Below are positions 52,570-61,669 of a stretch of DNA of 64,000 nucleotides, piece by piece. A program made the position numbers and the translations under genes. How positions within the stretch are numbered: position 1 is the first letter of the stretch; every line of letters begins with the position of its first letter. This stretch comes from Microbacterium sufflavum (GTDB lineage Bacteria > Actinomycetota > Actinomycetes > Actinomycetales > Microbacteriaceae). Where the stretch lies: positions 3,286,001 through 3,350,000 of the forward strand of contig NZ_CP078076.1 in the NCBI RefSeq assembly GCF_023101165.1, in the 5' to 3' direction. The notes beneath the pieces were generated by a model. That model saw nothing but the letters and a program-made list of their open reading frames with translations, made no database searches and was not told where the DNA came from.

Positions 52570-54416
52570 CGAGACCCGCCGAACGCGACCGGCCGCAGAT
52601 GGTCGAGGTACGCGGTGGTCGCGGGCGCGGGTTCCGCCGCGAACGTCTCCGCGCTCACCCCGCGCTCGGGCGTGAGCCACGACGCGTGCAGCTCCAGCTC
52701 CCCCACGATCGATCCGTGCGCCGCGTGCGCCCAGAACGCCTGCTCCGCCGAGGTGGGGGCGGTCCGCGCCGCGGCCGCGAGCACCCTCGCGTACTCGCGC
52801 AGGTACAGCGCATCCTGCGCGAGGTAGAACAGGAACGGCTCGCGCGCGAGTGTGCCGTCGGCGAGACCGCGGAGGAAGGGCAGCGCGTCGATCCCGTCGC
52901 GCACGTCGGCGATGTCCTGCCACCAGTCGCCGGCGATCTCCTCCGCCGTCTGCCGGGTTTCCAGGTCGCCGCGGTCCCACATTCCAGCGAAATGGTGGAC
53001 GGGCCCATGTCCCTGCCCCACGGCGAGCGCACCCGCCGCCCGCAGCGACTCTCGCAGCCAGGCGCGCGCGGCACGCACCGCGTCGGACGGCGTGAGACCG
53101 CGGGCGAGCAGGGTGGCGAGCGCCGACGACAGGGAACAGCCGGTGCCGTGCGTGTTGGTGGTGGGGATGCGCGCTCCGGGGAACTCGTCCCGCAGGCCGC
53201 GCTCCGCGTCCACCAGCGCATCCGGCGCCTCGTCACCCGTGAGATGCCCGCCCTTCACGAGCACCGCGGCGCCGATGTCGGCCGACAGCTCCTCAGCAGC
53301 GGCGAGCGCATCCGGCCAGTCGGTGACGGGGCGACCGACCAGCACGGCGAGCTCGGCGAGGTTCGGCGTGACCACCGTGGCGCGCGTCAGCAGCCCCCGC
53401 AGTTCACGCTCCGCGTCGGGGGCGAGCAGACGGTCGCCCGATGTCGCCACCATGACCGGGTCGAGCACCACCACCGGGGGGCGCTGCACATCGAGCCAGT
53501 CGGCCACCGTGCGGATGACCTCGGCGTCGGCGAGCATCCCGATCTTCACGGCGTCGATGACGATGTCGTCGGACACGGCGTCCAGCTGCGCGCGGAGGAA
53601 ATCCGCCGGAGGAACGTGGACCGCCCGCACTCCCCGCGTGTTCTGCGCCGTGAGGGCGGTGAGCGCCGCCATCCCGTATCCGCCGTTCGCGGCGATCGCC
53701 TTCAGGTCGGCCTGGATGCCGGCGCCGCCCGACGGGTCGCTGCCGGCGATGCTGAGCACACGCGGCACGACCCCCGCCCGCCAACGACGACGGAACGCGG
53801 AGGCCGTCTCCGCGGGGTCCGCGGCGGCGCAGAGCGCGGAGACCACGGCGAGCCCCGCCGCGCCTGCGGCCTGGAGCGCCTCGGTGTCATCGATGCCGAC
53901 CCCGCCGATCGCGACGCACGGGAGCGGGCTCTCGGCCGCGAAGGCCGCGAACCCCTCGACGCCGAGCGGCTCCGGGTGGTCCGGTTTGGTGCTCGTGGGG
54001 CGGATCACCCCGACACCGAGGTAATCGATGGTGCCCTGCGGCAGTGCGCGCACGGCATCGAGGTGTTCACGGGTGTTCGCGGTGAGTCCGATGAGCGCGT
54101 CCGGACCGAGCAGCTCTCGCGCACGCCGCACCGACGCATCGGCCTGGCCGAGATGCACGCCGTCGACCCGCGCGCCGCGCGCCCGCGCCTCGACAGCGGC
54201 GTCCAGACGATCGTTGACCACCAGCAGCGCCCGCCCGTCGATCACGGCGGAGAGCGCGATGAGCTGCTCGACGGTCTCCTCGTGCGCGGCGTGCTTGTCG
54301 CGCAGCTGCACGATGCGTGCGCCGCCGTCGACCGCGCGGCGCACGGTCTCGACCACACCGCGCTTCCCGCACAGCCCGGGATCGGTGACGAGATACAGCG
54401 AGAAGTCGGCACTCAT
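52566..54416 (-). CDS. thiED: ThiE-ThiD-TenA(N-half) fusion for thiamine synthesis, 616 aa
   Basis: Residues 1-205 are thiamine phosphate synthase: [37 protein letters not shown] and AIGGVGID. Residues about 220-480 are HMP/HMP-P kinase Thi[43 protein letters not shown] and [14 protein letters not shown]. Residues about 500-616 are the first half of a TenA domain ([20 protein letters not shown]) that stops at TGA 52566-52568, after which the fold continues in another frame. The protein joins HMP phosphorylation and coupling to thiazole; TenA salvages HMP from degraded thiamine. It overlaps thiM by 4 nt. No other thiamine-synthesis gene is present. Confidence 0.9.
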   Translation of the reverse strand: MSADFSLYLVTDPGLCGKRGVVETVRRAVDGGARIVQLRDKHAAHEETVEQLIALSAVIDGRALLVVNDRLDAAVEARARGARVDGVHLGQADASVRRARELLGPDALIGLTANTREHLDAVRALPQGTIDYLGVGVIRPTSTKPDHPEPLGVEGFAAFAAESPLPCVAIGGVGIDDTEALQAAGAAGLAVVSALCAAADPAETASAFRRRWRAGVVPRVLSIAGSDPSGGAGIQADLKAIAANGGYGMAALTALTAQNTRGVRAVHVPPADFLRAQLDAVSDDIVIDAVKIGMLADAEVIRTVADWLDVQRPPVVVLDPVMVATSGDRLLAPDAERELRGLLTRATVVTPNLAELAVLVGRPVTDWPDALAAAEELSADIGAAVLVKGGHLTGDEAPDALVDAERGLRDEFPGARIPTTNTHGTGCSLSSALATLLARGLTPSDAVRAARAWLRESLRAAGALAVGQGHGPVHHFAGMWDRGDLETRQTAEEIAGDWWQDIADVRDGIDALPFLRGLADGTLAREPFLFYLAQDALYLREYARVLAAAARTAPTSAEQAFWAHAAHGSIVGELELHASWLTPERGVSAETFAAEPAPATTAYLDHLRPVAFGGSR

Positions 54417-55261
54417 CGGGTCTCCTCCGACACGCGGGCGCCCGCGGCGACGTCATCCGCGGTCACGGCGTCGAGCGCGTCCAGCAGCGCGACAGCGAAA
54501 GTGCCGGGCCCTGCGGCGACCGGGGCGGCGTGCTCAGCCGCCACGGTGTAGACGAGGGTCGCCGCGGCGACCGCCGTGAGCGCATCGTCTCCCGTCTGCC
54601 GAGCGGTTCCGAGGAAGGCCGCCATCACGGCGCCCAGAGCACAGCCGCCACCCGTCACGCGCGTGAGCAGTTCGTGGCCGTTGGCGATGCGCACGACGCG
54701 ATCGCCGTCGGTGATCAGGTCGACGGGCCCGGACACGGCCACCACGGCTCCCGTGGTGCGGGCGAGCTCCTGCGCCGCCCCGGCAGCGGCCTCGGTGCCG
54801 TCGGTCGCGTCGACGCCGCGACCGCCGGCCGTGTGGCCTGCCAGGGCGAGGATCTCGGACGCATTGCCGCGGATCGCGGTCGGACGCCGCGCCGCGAGCT
54901 CATGCGCGAGGGTCGTGCGCACTGGCAGCACGCCGATCGCGACCGGGTCGAGCACCCACGGGGTGCCGGACGCCGCGGCTCCCGTCACGGCCTCCACGCT
55001 CGCGGCGCGCTGCTCGGGCGTCGGCGTGCCCAGGTTGATCAGCAGACCGGAGGCCACACCGGCGAACATCTCGGCCTCGCCGACGATGTCGACCATCGCG
55101 GGCGCGGCGCCCAGGGCGAGCAGCACGTTGGCCGTGAAGCCCGTGACGACCGCGTTGGTGACGCAGTGCGTCAACGGAGGCGACTGCCGCAGCGCCTCCC
55201 GCAGTCTTCCCGCCGAGGCGGCGAGGTCGGGGGTGGAAACAGGACGCAGAAGATCGCTCAT
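54413..55261 (-). CDS. thiM: Hydroxyethylthiazole kinase, 282 aa
   Basis: A ribokinase-like small kinase: [31 protein letters not shown] near residue 30, WVLDPVAIG near 103 and the catalytic [16 protein letters not shown] near 205. It phosphorylates the thiazole alcohol of thiamine for use by ThiE. The gene sits directly behind a TPP riboswitch, so thiM and thiED-tenA are repressed when thiamine diphosphate is abundant. GAAGGGA serves as the Shine-Dalgarno sequence inside the riboswitch 3' end. Confidence 0.95.
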   Translation of the reverse strand: MSDLLRPVSTPDLAASAGRLREALRQSPPLTHCVTNAVVTGFTANVLLALGAAPAMVDIVGEAEMFAGVASGLLINLGTPTPEQRAASVEAVTGAAASGTPWVLDPVAIGVLPVRTTLAHELAARRPTAIRGNASEILALAGHTAGGRGVDATDGTEAAAGAAQELARTTGAVVAVSGPVDLITDGDRVVRIANGHELLTRVTGGGCALGAVMAAFLGTARQTGDDALTAVAAATLVYTVAAEHAAPVAAGPGTFAVALLDALDAVTADDVAAGARVSEETR

Positions 55262-55265
55262 CGCG

Positions 55266-55345
55266 ACATCCCTTCGCTAGTACGAACTAGATCAGGTTCG
55301 ACGGGTGTGATCTCAGCCGCGGATGCGGCACCCCGTGTCACTGCC
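55266..55345 (-). promoter_or_regulatory. TPP riboswitch (THI element)
   Basis: On the minus strand the conserved pieces appear in order: ACACGGGGTGCC, CGGCTGAGA, ACACCCGTCGAACCTGATC and TAGTTCGTACTAGCGAAGGGA. The last segment contains the thiM Shine-Dalgarno sequence, so ligand binding probably blocks translation; there is no intrinsic terminator after it. A -10-like TAGACT at 55350-55355 puts the transcription start at the 5' edge of the aptamer. Confidence 0.93.
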
Positions 55346-55352
55346 TCGCAGT

Positions 55353-56342
55353 CTAGCGAGCCCCGGCGGGTCCCTCCGTGACGGCCGCGAGGATCCGCAG
55401 CTCCTCGGCGCGGGTCAGCCCCGCCCTCCGCTCCCGGTCGACGCCGCGTGCGCGCTCATCGTCGATCACGCGCGCGATCGTGTCGGCCAGCGGACGCAGC
55501 GCCCCGCCGCGCGCCCGATAGGCGGCGTTCGACCGCGTCATGAATCCGGTCATCTCCTCGGGCAACCAGAGCGGGAGCGAATGCGGGCCCATCCAGTACT
55601 CCACGCCCTGGGCCACCAGCCGATCCGCGTCGGCGATCACCGTCGCCCCCTCGTGACCAGCGGCACGACGCACGGCGGCCAGCACCTCCCCGAGCGGACG
55701 CGCATCGCCGATCGCATTCACGGGAGAACCGGGAGACGCCGTCACGAGGAACGCCGCCAGATCGTCCACATCGATCACCTGCGCGGTCTTCCCGTCGAGG
55801 GGCGGCAGGAGCACCGGACCGTCGGCCGCGCGGAGAAAGGCGGCGGCCCAGTAGCCGAAGCGATCGCTGGGGTCTCCGTCGCCCACGATCAGCCCGGGAC
55901 GCGCGACGAGCGCGCGTGCGCCGAGGGCCGCGACGGCGTCTTCCGCCGCGACCTTCTGGGCCGCGTAGTCGTCCTCCCCCTGGCCGTCACGCGCCGGCGC
56001 GTGACGCGGCGCGGACTCGTCGGCGCCCGCGGTCATGTCATCGGCGTACACCGACATCGACGACACGTACGTCCACTGCGCCGCACGATCGCCCAGGGCC
56101 GCGACGGCCCCCGCGACGTGTGCCGCCCGTGAGGAGACGTCCACGACGTGATCCCACTCGCGGTGGGCGACCTCCGCATAGGCGTCCGGTGCGTCCCGAT
56201 CGGCGACGATCAGCGCCGCCCCGTCGGGAGCGGCACGCCCCCCGCGCGCGAGGCAGGTCACGTCCGCGCCCGCCTCCAGCCAGCCGTGGGCGATCCGCCC
56301 CGAGAGCCAGCCCGTCCCGCCCAGGATCAGCACATCCGTCAT
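55353..56342 (-). CDS. NAD-dependent epimerase/dehydratase-like protein, 329 aa
   Basis: An extended short-chain dehydrogenase: the N-terminal LILGGTGWLSGRIAHGWLEAG fits the GxxGxxG motif, then VDVSSRAAHVAGAVAAL and WTYVSSMSVYAD; the DDYAAQKVAAEDAVA segment supplies the YxxxK. These enzymes act on nucleotide sugars or related substrates, but resemblance to the isoflavone reductase/NmrA-like branch is also possible. Its TAG stop overlaps the TAGACT box of the thiM promoter. The gene starts 32 nt past the terminator of pheT. Confidence 0.82.
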   Translation of the reverse strand: MTDVLILGGTGWLSGRIAHGWLEAGADVTCLARGGRAAPDGAALIVADRDAPDAYAEVAHREWDHVVDVSSRAAHVAGAVAALGDRAAQWTYVSSMSVYADDMTAGADESAPRHAPARDGQGEDDYAAQKVAAEDAVAALGARALVARPGLIVGDGDPSDRFGYWAAAFLRAADGPVLLPPLDGKTAQVIDVDDLAAFLVTASPGSPVNAIGDARPLGEVLAAVRRAAGHEGATVIADADRLVAQGVEYWMGPHSLPLWLPEEMTGFMTRSNAAYRARGGALRPLADTIARVIDDERARGVDRERRAGLTRAEELRILAAVTEGPAGAR

Positions 56343-56374
56343 GTGCCCATGCCAGCAGCATCCGGGGAAACGCG

Positions 56375-56410
56375 GAAGGCCTTCCGCTCAGGGCAGAGCG
56401 GAAGGCCTTC
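56375..56410 (-). terminator. Terminator of the pheST operon
   Basis: A perfect 15-bp stem GAAGGCCTTCCGCTC / GAGCGGAAGGCCTTC with a 6-nt loop lies 14 nt after the pheT stop. A short T run (TTT) follows on the minus strand. The inner GAAGGCCTTC is itself palindromic, so each arm could also form a smaller hairpin. Confidence 0.85.
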
Positions 56411-56423
56411 GCGACGGGGTCGA

Positions 56424-58928
56424 TCAGTCGCGCAGTGCGGCGCCGAATCGCTCCGCCGCGACCGCGACACCCGCCAGCTTGGCGTCGGTCGCCTCCGCAG
56501 CGGTGAGCGTCCGGTCGTCGGCGCGGAAACGCAGCGCGAACGTCAGGCTCTTGGCTCCCTCGGACACGCCCTCACCGCGGTAGTCGTCGACCAGTCGCAC
56601 CGACTCCAGCAGCGCGCCCGCACCCTCGGCGAGCGCCGCCCGCACCTCGCCCGCCGGCACATCGGCGGCCACGGTCAGCGACACGTCCTGCGTGGCCGCG
56701 GGGAACGTCGACAGCGAGGCCGCCACGATCCGCGTCCCCGCGAGGGTGAGGATGCGGTCGAGGTCGAGCTCGAGCACGGTGGCGCGACCGGGCAGGTCGG
56801 CGTCCTCCGCCACCGAGGGGTGCAGCTCCCCGACGTAGCCGACCTCCTCGCCGGCCGCGACGAGCGCCCCGGTGCGGCCGGGATGCAGCGCGGCGCGCTG
56901 CGCCTGTCGCACGTCGATGTCGATGCCCGCGGCGGCAGCGATCACGCGCACGGCGTCGAGCGCCTCGACCAGCCCCGACGCCTCGGCGGGACGACCCGGC
57001 TGACGCGGCGACACGTTGCCGGTGAGGAGCACCGCGATGTGGCGCTCCTGGGGTGGGATGGACGCGTCGAGCGCGGCGAGCGTCTCGTCGGAGGGGCGCA
57101 CGCCGAGCGGCGGCACCTCGTCGGTTCCGTACTCGACGCCCGGCTCCGGCAGGAACACGAGGCCCGTCTCGAAGAGGGCCAGGTCGGTCATGCCGCGGGC
57201 GATGTTGCGGTGCGCGGTCTGCAGCAGCCCCGGGATCAGCGAGCGGCGCAGGTACGGGGCCTGCCCGTCGAGCGGGTTCGCCAGGCGGATGCTCGGCAGG
57301 TGCTCCCCCGACGCGGAACCGTGCAGGTCGTTCTGCGCCTCGGTCGTGAACGGGAAGGCCGGCGTCTCGACGAAGCCCGCCGCCGCGAGTGCGTTCGCCA
57401 CGCGGCGACGACCCTGCTGGTGGGCGGTGAGGCCGCGACCGGACGGCGGCGTCGGCAAGACCGCGGGGATGCGGTCGAGCCCGTGGATGCGGGCGACCTC
57501 CTCCGCGAGCGTCCACTTGTCGGTGAGGTCGGGTCGCCAGGTGGGCGGGATCACGGTCCAGCCGGCTTCCGCCTCCGTCACCTCGGCGCCGATCGTCGTG
57601 AGGGCGCTCGTGATCTCGTCGTCGGTGTAGTCCACGCCGATGAGCCCCTGCACGAACCCGGCCGGCAGCGCGATGTCCCCCACGAACACCTCGGCGAACA
57701 GCGCGCCGCCCTCGTCGGTGAGCGTTCCGCCGGCGAGCTCAACCATGAGGTCGGCCGCCCGACGCGCGGCCACGAAGGGGATCAGCGGGTCGACGCCCCG
57801 CTCGAAGCGCTTGGAGGCCTCACTGGGCAGCTTGTGGCGACGGGCCGTCCTGGCGATGGTCGTGGGGTCGAACGTCGCGGCCTCGATCAGCACGTTGCGC
57901 GTGGTGTCGCTCATCTCGGTCGTGCCGCCACCCATGACACCAGCGAGGCCGATGGGACCGGACTCGTCCGTGATGAGCAGGTCCTCCTCGTGCAGCGCAC
58001 GCTCCACGCCGTCGAGCGTGGTCATCTTCTCGCCCGGCGTCGCGCGACGCACCGTGATGCCGCCCGCGAGCTTGTCCAGGTCGTAGCCGTGCAGCGGCTG
58101 CCCGAGCTCGAGCATCACATAGTTCGTGATGTCGATCAGCACGCCCAGCGACCGCATGCCGGCGAGGCTCAGCCGGGCGATCATCCACGGCGGCGTCGGG
58201 CGGGACGGGTCGACGTCTCGCACGACGCGCGTGACGAACTCGCTCGCACCGACGTTGCCGCGCACCGGGGCCCGGTCGTCGACGACGGTCGTGTGACCGG
58301 AGCCGGGCTGCAGCTCGGCGAAGTCGCGCTCCGCGGGGTCGCGGAAGGTCGCGCCCGTGGCGTGGGCGTACTCGCGGGCGACACCGCGGACCGAGAAGGC
58401 GTAGCCGCGATCGGGGGTCACGTTGATCTCCACCGCGACGTCGTCGAGGCCGAGCAGCGCGATGGCGTCGGTGCCCACCGGGGCATCGATGCCGAGGTCG
58501 GACAGCACGACGATGCCGTTGTGCTCGTCGCCGAGGCCGAGCTCGCGCGCGGAGGCGATCATCCCGTCGGACACGTGCCCGTAGGTCTTGCGCGCGGCGA
58601 TCGGGAACGGGCCGGGCAGCACCGCACCGGGAAGGGTCACGACGACCTTGTCCCCGGCGACGAAGTTGTGCGCCCCGCAGACGATCCCGCGGACGCCGCC
58701 GTGCTCCTCCCCGACGTCCACCTGGCACCAGTTGATGGTCTTGCCGTTGGACTGGGGCTCCGGTTCGAGCGACACGACCTGGCCGACCACCACGGGACCC
58801 GTGATGGCGAAGCGGTGCACGTCCTCCTCTTCGAAGCCGACCGTCACCAGCGCCGCGAGGACATCCTCGGGCGTGGTCTCGGGAGCCAGATCGACGTACT
58901 CACGCAGCCACGAAAGCGGGACGCGCAT
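56424..58928 (-). CDS. pheT: Phenylalanyl-tRNA synthetase beta subunit, 834 aa
   Basis: Full-length PheT: an N-terminal RVPLSWLREYVDLAPE, a tRNA-binding EMAP-like domain (VVVGQVVSLEPEP, GIVCGAHNF) near residues 45-150, B3/B4 editing domains, B5 with KRFERGVDP near 380, and a C-terminal anticodon-binding FDX-ACB domain (LSTFPAATQDVSLTV). It pairs with PheS as an alpha2-beta2 enzyme. ATG 58928 overlaps the pheS stop (TGATG). Confidence 0.97.
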   Translation of the reverse strand: MRVPLSWLREYVDLAPETTPEDVLAALVTVGFEEEDVHRFAITGPVVVGQVVSLEPEPQSNGKTINWCQVDVGEEHGGVRGIVCGAHNFVAGDKVVVTLPGAVLPGPFPIAARKTYGHVSDGMIASARELGLGDEHNGIVVLSDLGIDAPVGTDAIALLGLDDVAVEINVTPDRGYAFSVRGVAREYAHATGATFRDPAERDFAELQPGSGHTTVVDDRAPVRGNVGASEFVTRVVRDVDPSRPTPPWMIARLSLAGMRSLGVLIDITNYVMLELGQPLHGYDLDKLAGGITVRRATPGEKMTTLDGVERALHEEDLLITDESGPIGLAGVMGGGTTEMSDTTRNVLIEAATFDPTTIARTARRHKLPSEASKRFERGVDPLIPFVAARRAADLMVELAGGTLTDEGGALFAEVFVGDIALPAGFVQGLIGVDYTDDEITSALTTIGAEVTEAEAGWTVIPPTWRPDLTDKWTLAEEVARIHGLDRIPAVLPTPPSGRGLTAHQQGRRRVANALAAAGFVETPAFPFTTEAQNDLHGSASGEHLPSIRLANPLDGQAPYLRRSLIPGLLQTAHRNIARGMTDLALFETGLVFLPEPGVEYGTDEVPPLGVRPSDETLAALDASIPPQERHIAVLLTGNVSPRQPGRPAEASGLVEALDAVRVIAAAAGIDIDVRQAQRAALHPGRTGALVAAGEEVGYVGELHPSVAEDADLPGRATVLELDLDRILTLAGTRIVAASLSTFPAATQDVSLTVAADVPAGEVRAALAEGAGALLESVRLVDDYRGEGVSEGAKSLTFALRFRADDRTLTAAEATDAKLAGVAVAAERFGAALRD

Positions 58929-59968
58929 CACACCACCATCCCGTACTGCTCGCTGAAGCGGACATCGCCCTCGGCCATGTCGCGCATGTCCTGCACATCG
59001 CTGCGGAACATGAGTCCCCGCTCGATGCCCATGCCGAACGCGAAGCCGCTGTAGACCTCTGGATCGATCCCTGCCGCGCGCAGCACGTTCGGGTTGACCA
59101 TGCCGCAGCCGCCCCACTCGATCCAGCGCGCGCCGCCCTTGAAGGTCGGGTGCCACAGGTCGAGCTCAGCGGACGGCTCCGTGAAGGGGAAGTAGTTGGT
59201 GCGGAAGCGCATCTTCGCCTCCGGCCCGAAGAGCTGACGCGCGAAGTGGTCGAGCGTGCCCTTCAGGTGCGCCATCGTGATGCCCTTGTCGATCACGAGC
59301 CCCTCGAACTGCGTGAACACCGGCAGGTGCGTGGCGTCGAACTCGTCGGTGCGGTACACCCGCCCGGGGCACAGCACGTAGATCGGCACCTCGCGGTCGA
59401 GCATCGACCGCACCTGCACCGGGCTGGTGTGCGTGCGCATCACCAGGTGACGCGAGGTCGGGTCGACGTAGAACGTGTCCTGCTCCTGGCGGGCGGGGTG
59501 GTCGACGTCGAAGTTCAGCGCGTCGAAGTTGAACCACTCGTGCTCGAGCTCCGGCCCCTCCGCGATCTCCCATCCCATGCCGACGAAGATGTCCTCGACC
59601 TGGTCCTGGAGCAGCGTGAGCGGGTGGCGGGCACCGACGCGCGTGCGCGAGGGGACCGCGGTGATGTCGACCCGCTCGGCTTCGAGCCGTGCGGCGACCT
59701 CGGCGGCGGCCAGCTCGGCCTCCTTCGCCGCGAGCGCCTGGGTCACGCGCCCCCGTCCCTGGCCCACGAGCTTGCCGAACGCGGCCTTGTTCTCGGGGGC
59801 GACCTGGCGCATCGAGGCGTTCAGGACCGCGAGCGGCGATCCCTCGGCGACGTGCGCGGCTCGGGCTGCTTTCAGCTCGGCGGTGTCGGCGGCCGCATCG
59901 ATCGCCGCGAGGGCGTCGGCGACGGCGGCTTCGACCGCGTCGGGGGTGATTTCCGGAGACTCTGACAC
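58928..59968 (-). CDS. pheS: Phenylalanyl-tRNA synthetase alpha subunit, 346 aa
   Basis: A class II synthetase: N-terminal coiled coil, RVGARHPLTLLQDQVEDIF near residue 110, motif 2 around MRTHTSPVQVRSML near 190 and motif 3 GFAFGMGIERGLML-like near 318. It charges tRNA-Phe together with PheT. The start is GTG 59968; TAGACT (59977-59982) is 8 nt upstream, close to leaderless. Confidence 0.96.
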   Translation of the reverse strand: MSESPEITPDAVEAAVADALAAIDAAADTAELKAARAAHVAEGSPLAVLNASMRQVAPENKAAFGKLVGQGRGRVTQALAAKEAELAAAEVAARLEAERVDITAVPSRTRVGARHPLTLLQDQVEDIFVGMGWEIAEGPELEHEWFNFDALNFDVDHPARQEQDTFYVDPTSRHLVMRTHTSPVQVRSMLDREVPIYVLCPGRVYRTDEFDATHLPVFTQFEGLVIDKGITMAHLKGTLDHFARQLFGPEAKMRFRTNYFPFTEPSAELDLWHPTFKGGARWIEWGGCGMVNPNVLRAAGIDPEVYSGFAFGMGIERGLMFRSDVQDMRDMAEGDVRFSEQYGMVV

Positions 59969-60017
59969 GGGAGTCGAGTCTACCGGCGCGGGACGCGCGT
60001 CCCGCGCCGGTCGCGAC

Positions 60018-60944
60018 TCAGAGACCCGGGCCGCCGGAGTTGTTCGCGTCGTGCTTGCCCAGTCCCCGCTGCATCACGATGAGCGACGTGTTCGTCTCGC
60101 CGTCGTGCTGGCGGGGGTCCGGCTCGGCCGGTCCCGCCTTCGGCGAGCGCTTCGCCCGACGCTGCAGCCGGTAGGCGATGTAGGAGAGCAGGAGACAGAC
60201 CGCGACGTACATCGAGCCGCCGACGATCGCCGCCGGGATCAGCGGCGAGCCGTAGGGCGCCTGGTTGCCGATCTGGTTGATGACGTACAGCAGCTCCTGG
60301 TACGTGATGATGAAGCCGAGCGCGGTGTCCTTCAGCGCCACCACGAGCTGCGCGATGATCACGGGCATCATGGCCCGCACGGCCTGCGGGAGCAGGATGA
60401 GCGACATGACCCCCGTCTTGCGCAGACCGATCGCGTAACCGGCCTCCTGCTGTCCGCGCGGCAGCGACTCGATCCCGGCGCGCAGGACCTCGGCGAGCAC
60501 GGAGCCGTTGTAGACGATCAGCGCGATGACCACGGCCCAGTAGGGCGGCATCTTGACGCCGAGCACGGGAAGACCGTAGTAGAGCAGCATCATCAGGATC
60601 AGGACGGGCACGGCCCGCAGGATCTCGATGATCCACCGCACGGGCTCACGCACCCAGGCGTGCTCGGAGAGCCGGCCGATGCCGAGGACGAAACCGAGCA
60701 CGAGGGAGCCGACCCCCGCGACCGCGAAGGCGGCCAGGGTGCTCAGCAGTCCCTCGCCGAAGCGCACCCAGACCGCGGAGTAGGTGAAGATGTTCCACTT
60801 CTCGGGGGCGAACTGGCCGGTGGCGTACAACCGCCAGACCACCCAGCCGAGGACGGCCAGCACCACCAGCACCGTGACGGCGCCGATGAGACGGTTGCGG
60901 GCGACCGCGCGGGGCCCGGGGACGTCGAACAGGACGGAACTCAT
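60018..60944 (-). CDS. gluD: Amino-acid ABC transporter permease (GluD-like), 308 aa
   Basis: A polar amino-acid permease of the HisMQ family: about five or six membrane segments, SLVLGFVLGIGRLSEHAWV, the EAA-type loop ESLPRGQQEAGYAIGLRKTG near residue 165 that contacts the ATPase, and ALKDTALGFIITYQELLYV. A hydrophilic C-terminal tail of about 55 residues is likely cytoplasmic. It starts inside the gluC 3' end (ATGA). It forms the membrane pore with GluC. Confidence 0.92.
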   Translation of the reverse strand: MSSVLFDVPGPRAVARNRLIGAVTVLVVLAVLGWVVWRLYATGQFAPEKWNIFTYSAVWVRFGEGLLSTLAAFAVAGVGSLVLGFVLGIGRLSEHAWVREPVRWIIEILRAVPVLILMMLLYYGLPVLGVKMPPYWAVVIALIVYNGSVLAEVLRAGIESLPRGQQEAGYAIGLRKTGVMSLILLPQAVRAMMPVIIAQLVVALKDTALGFIITYQELLYVINQIGNQAPYGSPLIPAAIVGGSMYVAVCLLLSYIAYRLQRRAKRSPKAGPAEPDPRQHDGETNTSLIVMQRGLGKHDANNSGGPGL

Positions 60945-61588
60945 CGCGCGATCCTCCACTTGTTCTCGAGCACGCGCTGCACCCAGCTGAGCAGCAGCAC
61001 GAGCACGACGAAGATGACCATGACCCACAGCAGCACGACCAGCGCGTTCTCGCCGCGCTCGCTCAGTGCCGCCCGGATGGTGCCGAGGTTGACCACCGAG
61101 AACCCGGCGGCCACCGTGGTGTTCTTCATGAGGGCGATCAGCACGCTCATGAGCGGCGGGACCACGGACCGCGTCGCCTGCGGGAGCACGACGTAGCGCA
61201 TGACCTGGCCGAAGTTCAGTCCGATCGCCCGCGCGGCCTCCGCCTGCCCGACCGGGACCGTGTTGATGCCGGCGCGGATGGCCTCCGCGACATAGGTGGC
61301 GGTGTAGAGGCCCAGCGCGATCACGGCGAGGAGCAGGGCGTTGACCCGCTCCCCCAGCAGGATCGGGAGGCAGAACGCGAAGAAGAACATCACCAGCGTG
61401 AGCGGGGTGTTGCGGATCCAGTTCACGTACACGCCACCGACGGCGCGCGCGATCGGAACCGGCGACACCCTGGCCGCGCCCACGATGAGGCCGAGCACCA
61501 CGGCGATGAGGCCACCGCCGAGGAACAGCGCGATGGTCCCCCACAGCGCTTCACCCCAGAGATCGAGGTGGTCTGAGATCACTCCCAC
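60941..61588 (-). CDS. gluC: Amino-acid ABC transporter permease (GluC-like), 215 aa
   Basis: A HisMQ-type permease with an N-terminal LWGEALWGTIALFLGGGLIAV, the ATPase-contact loop NTVPVGQAEAARAIGLNFGQ near residue 112 and a run of five hydrophobic segments. The start is GTG 61588, with GAAAGG about 9 nt upstream; another GTG at 61582 is possible. A stable hairpin lies between gluB and this gene. It is coupled to gluD by ATGA. Confidence 0.92.
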   Translation of the reverse strand: MGVISDHLDLWGEALWGTIALFLGGGLIAVVLGLIVGAARVSPVPIARAVGGVYVNWIRNTPLTLVMFFFAFCLPILLGERVNALLLAVIALGLYTATYVAEAIRAGINTVPVGQAEAARAIGLNFGQVMRYVVLPQATRSVVPPLMSVLIALMKNTTVAAGFSVVNLGTIRAALSERGENALVVLLWVMVIFVVLVLLLSWVQRVLENKWRIAR

Positions 61589-61633
61589 TGCTGTGCCTTT
61601 CGGTTCGTTTCTACGTCAGATGAGGCGACGGAA

Positions 61634-61664
61634 GCGGGGCGGGCGACCGTGCCGCCCGCCCCGC
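61634..61664 (-). terminator. Stem-loop between gluB and gluC
   Basis: GCGGGGCGGGC (61634-61644) and GCCCGCCCCGC (61654-61664) form a perfect 11-bp GC stem with a 9-nt loop directly after the gluB stop. There is no T tract, so it is more likely to protect the gluB 3' end or partially terminate, raising binding protein over permease. Confidence 0.6.
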
Positions 61665-61669
61665 GGTGA

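Noticed and set aside
56148..59054. 968-codon plus-strand open frame antisense to pheT and pheS
   Set aside because: It is an effect of GC-rich codon bias on the opposite strand of pheST; it has no domain pattern and a His/Arg/Gly/Val-rich composition typical of shadow frames.
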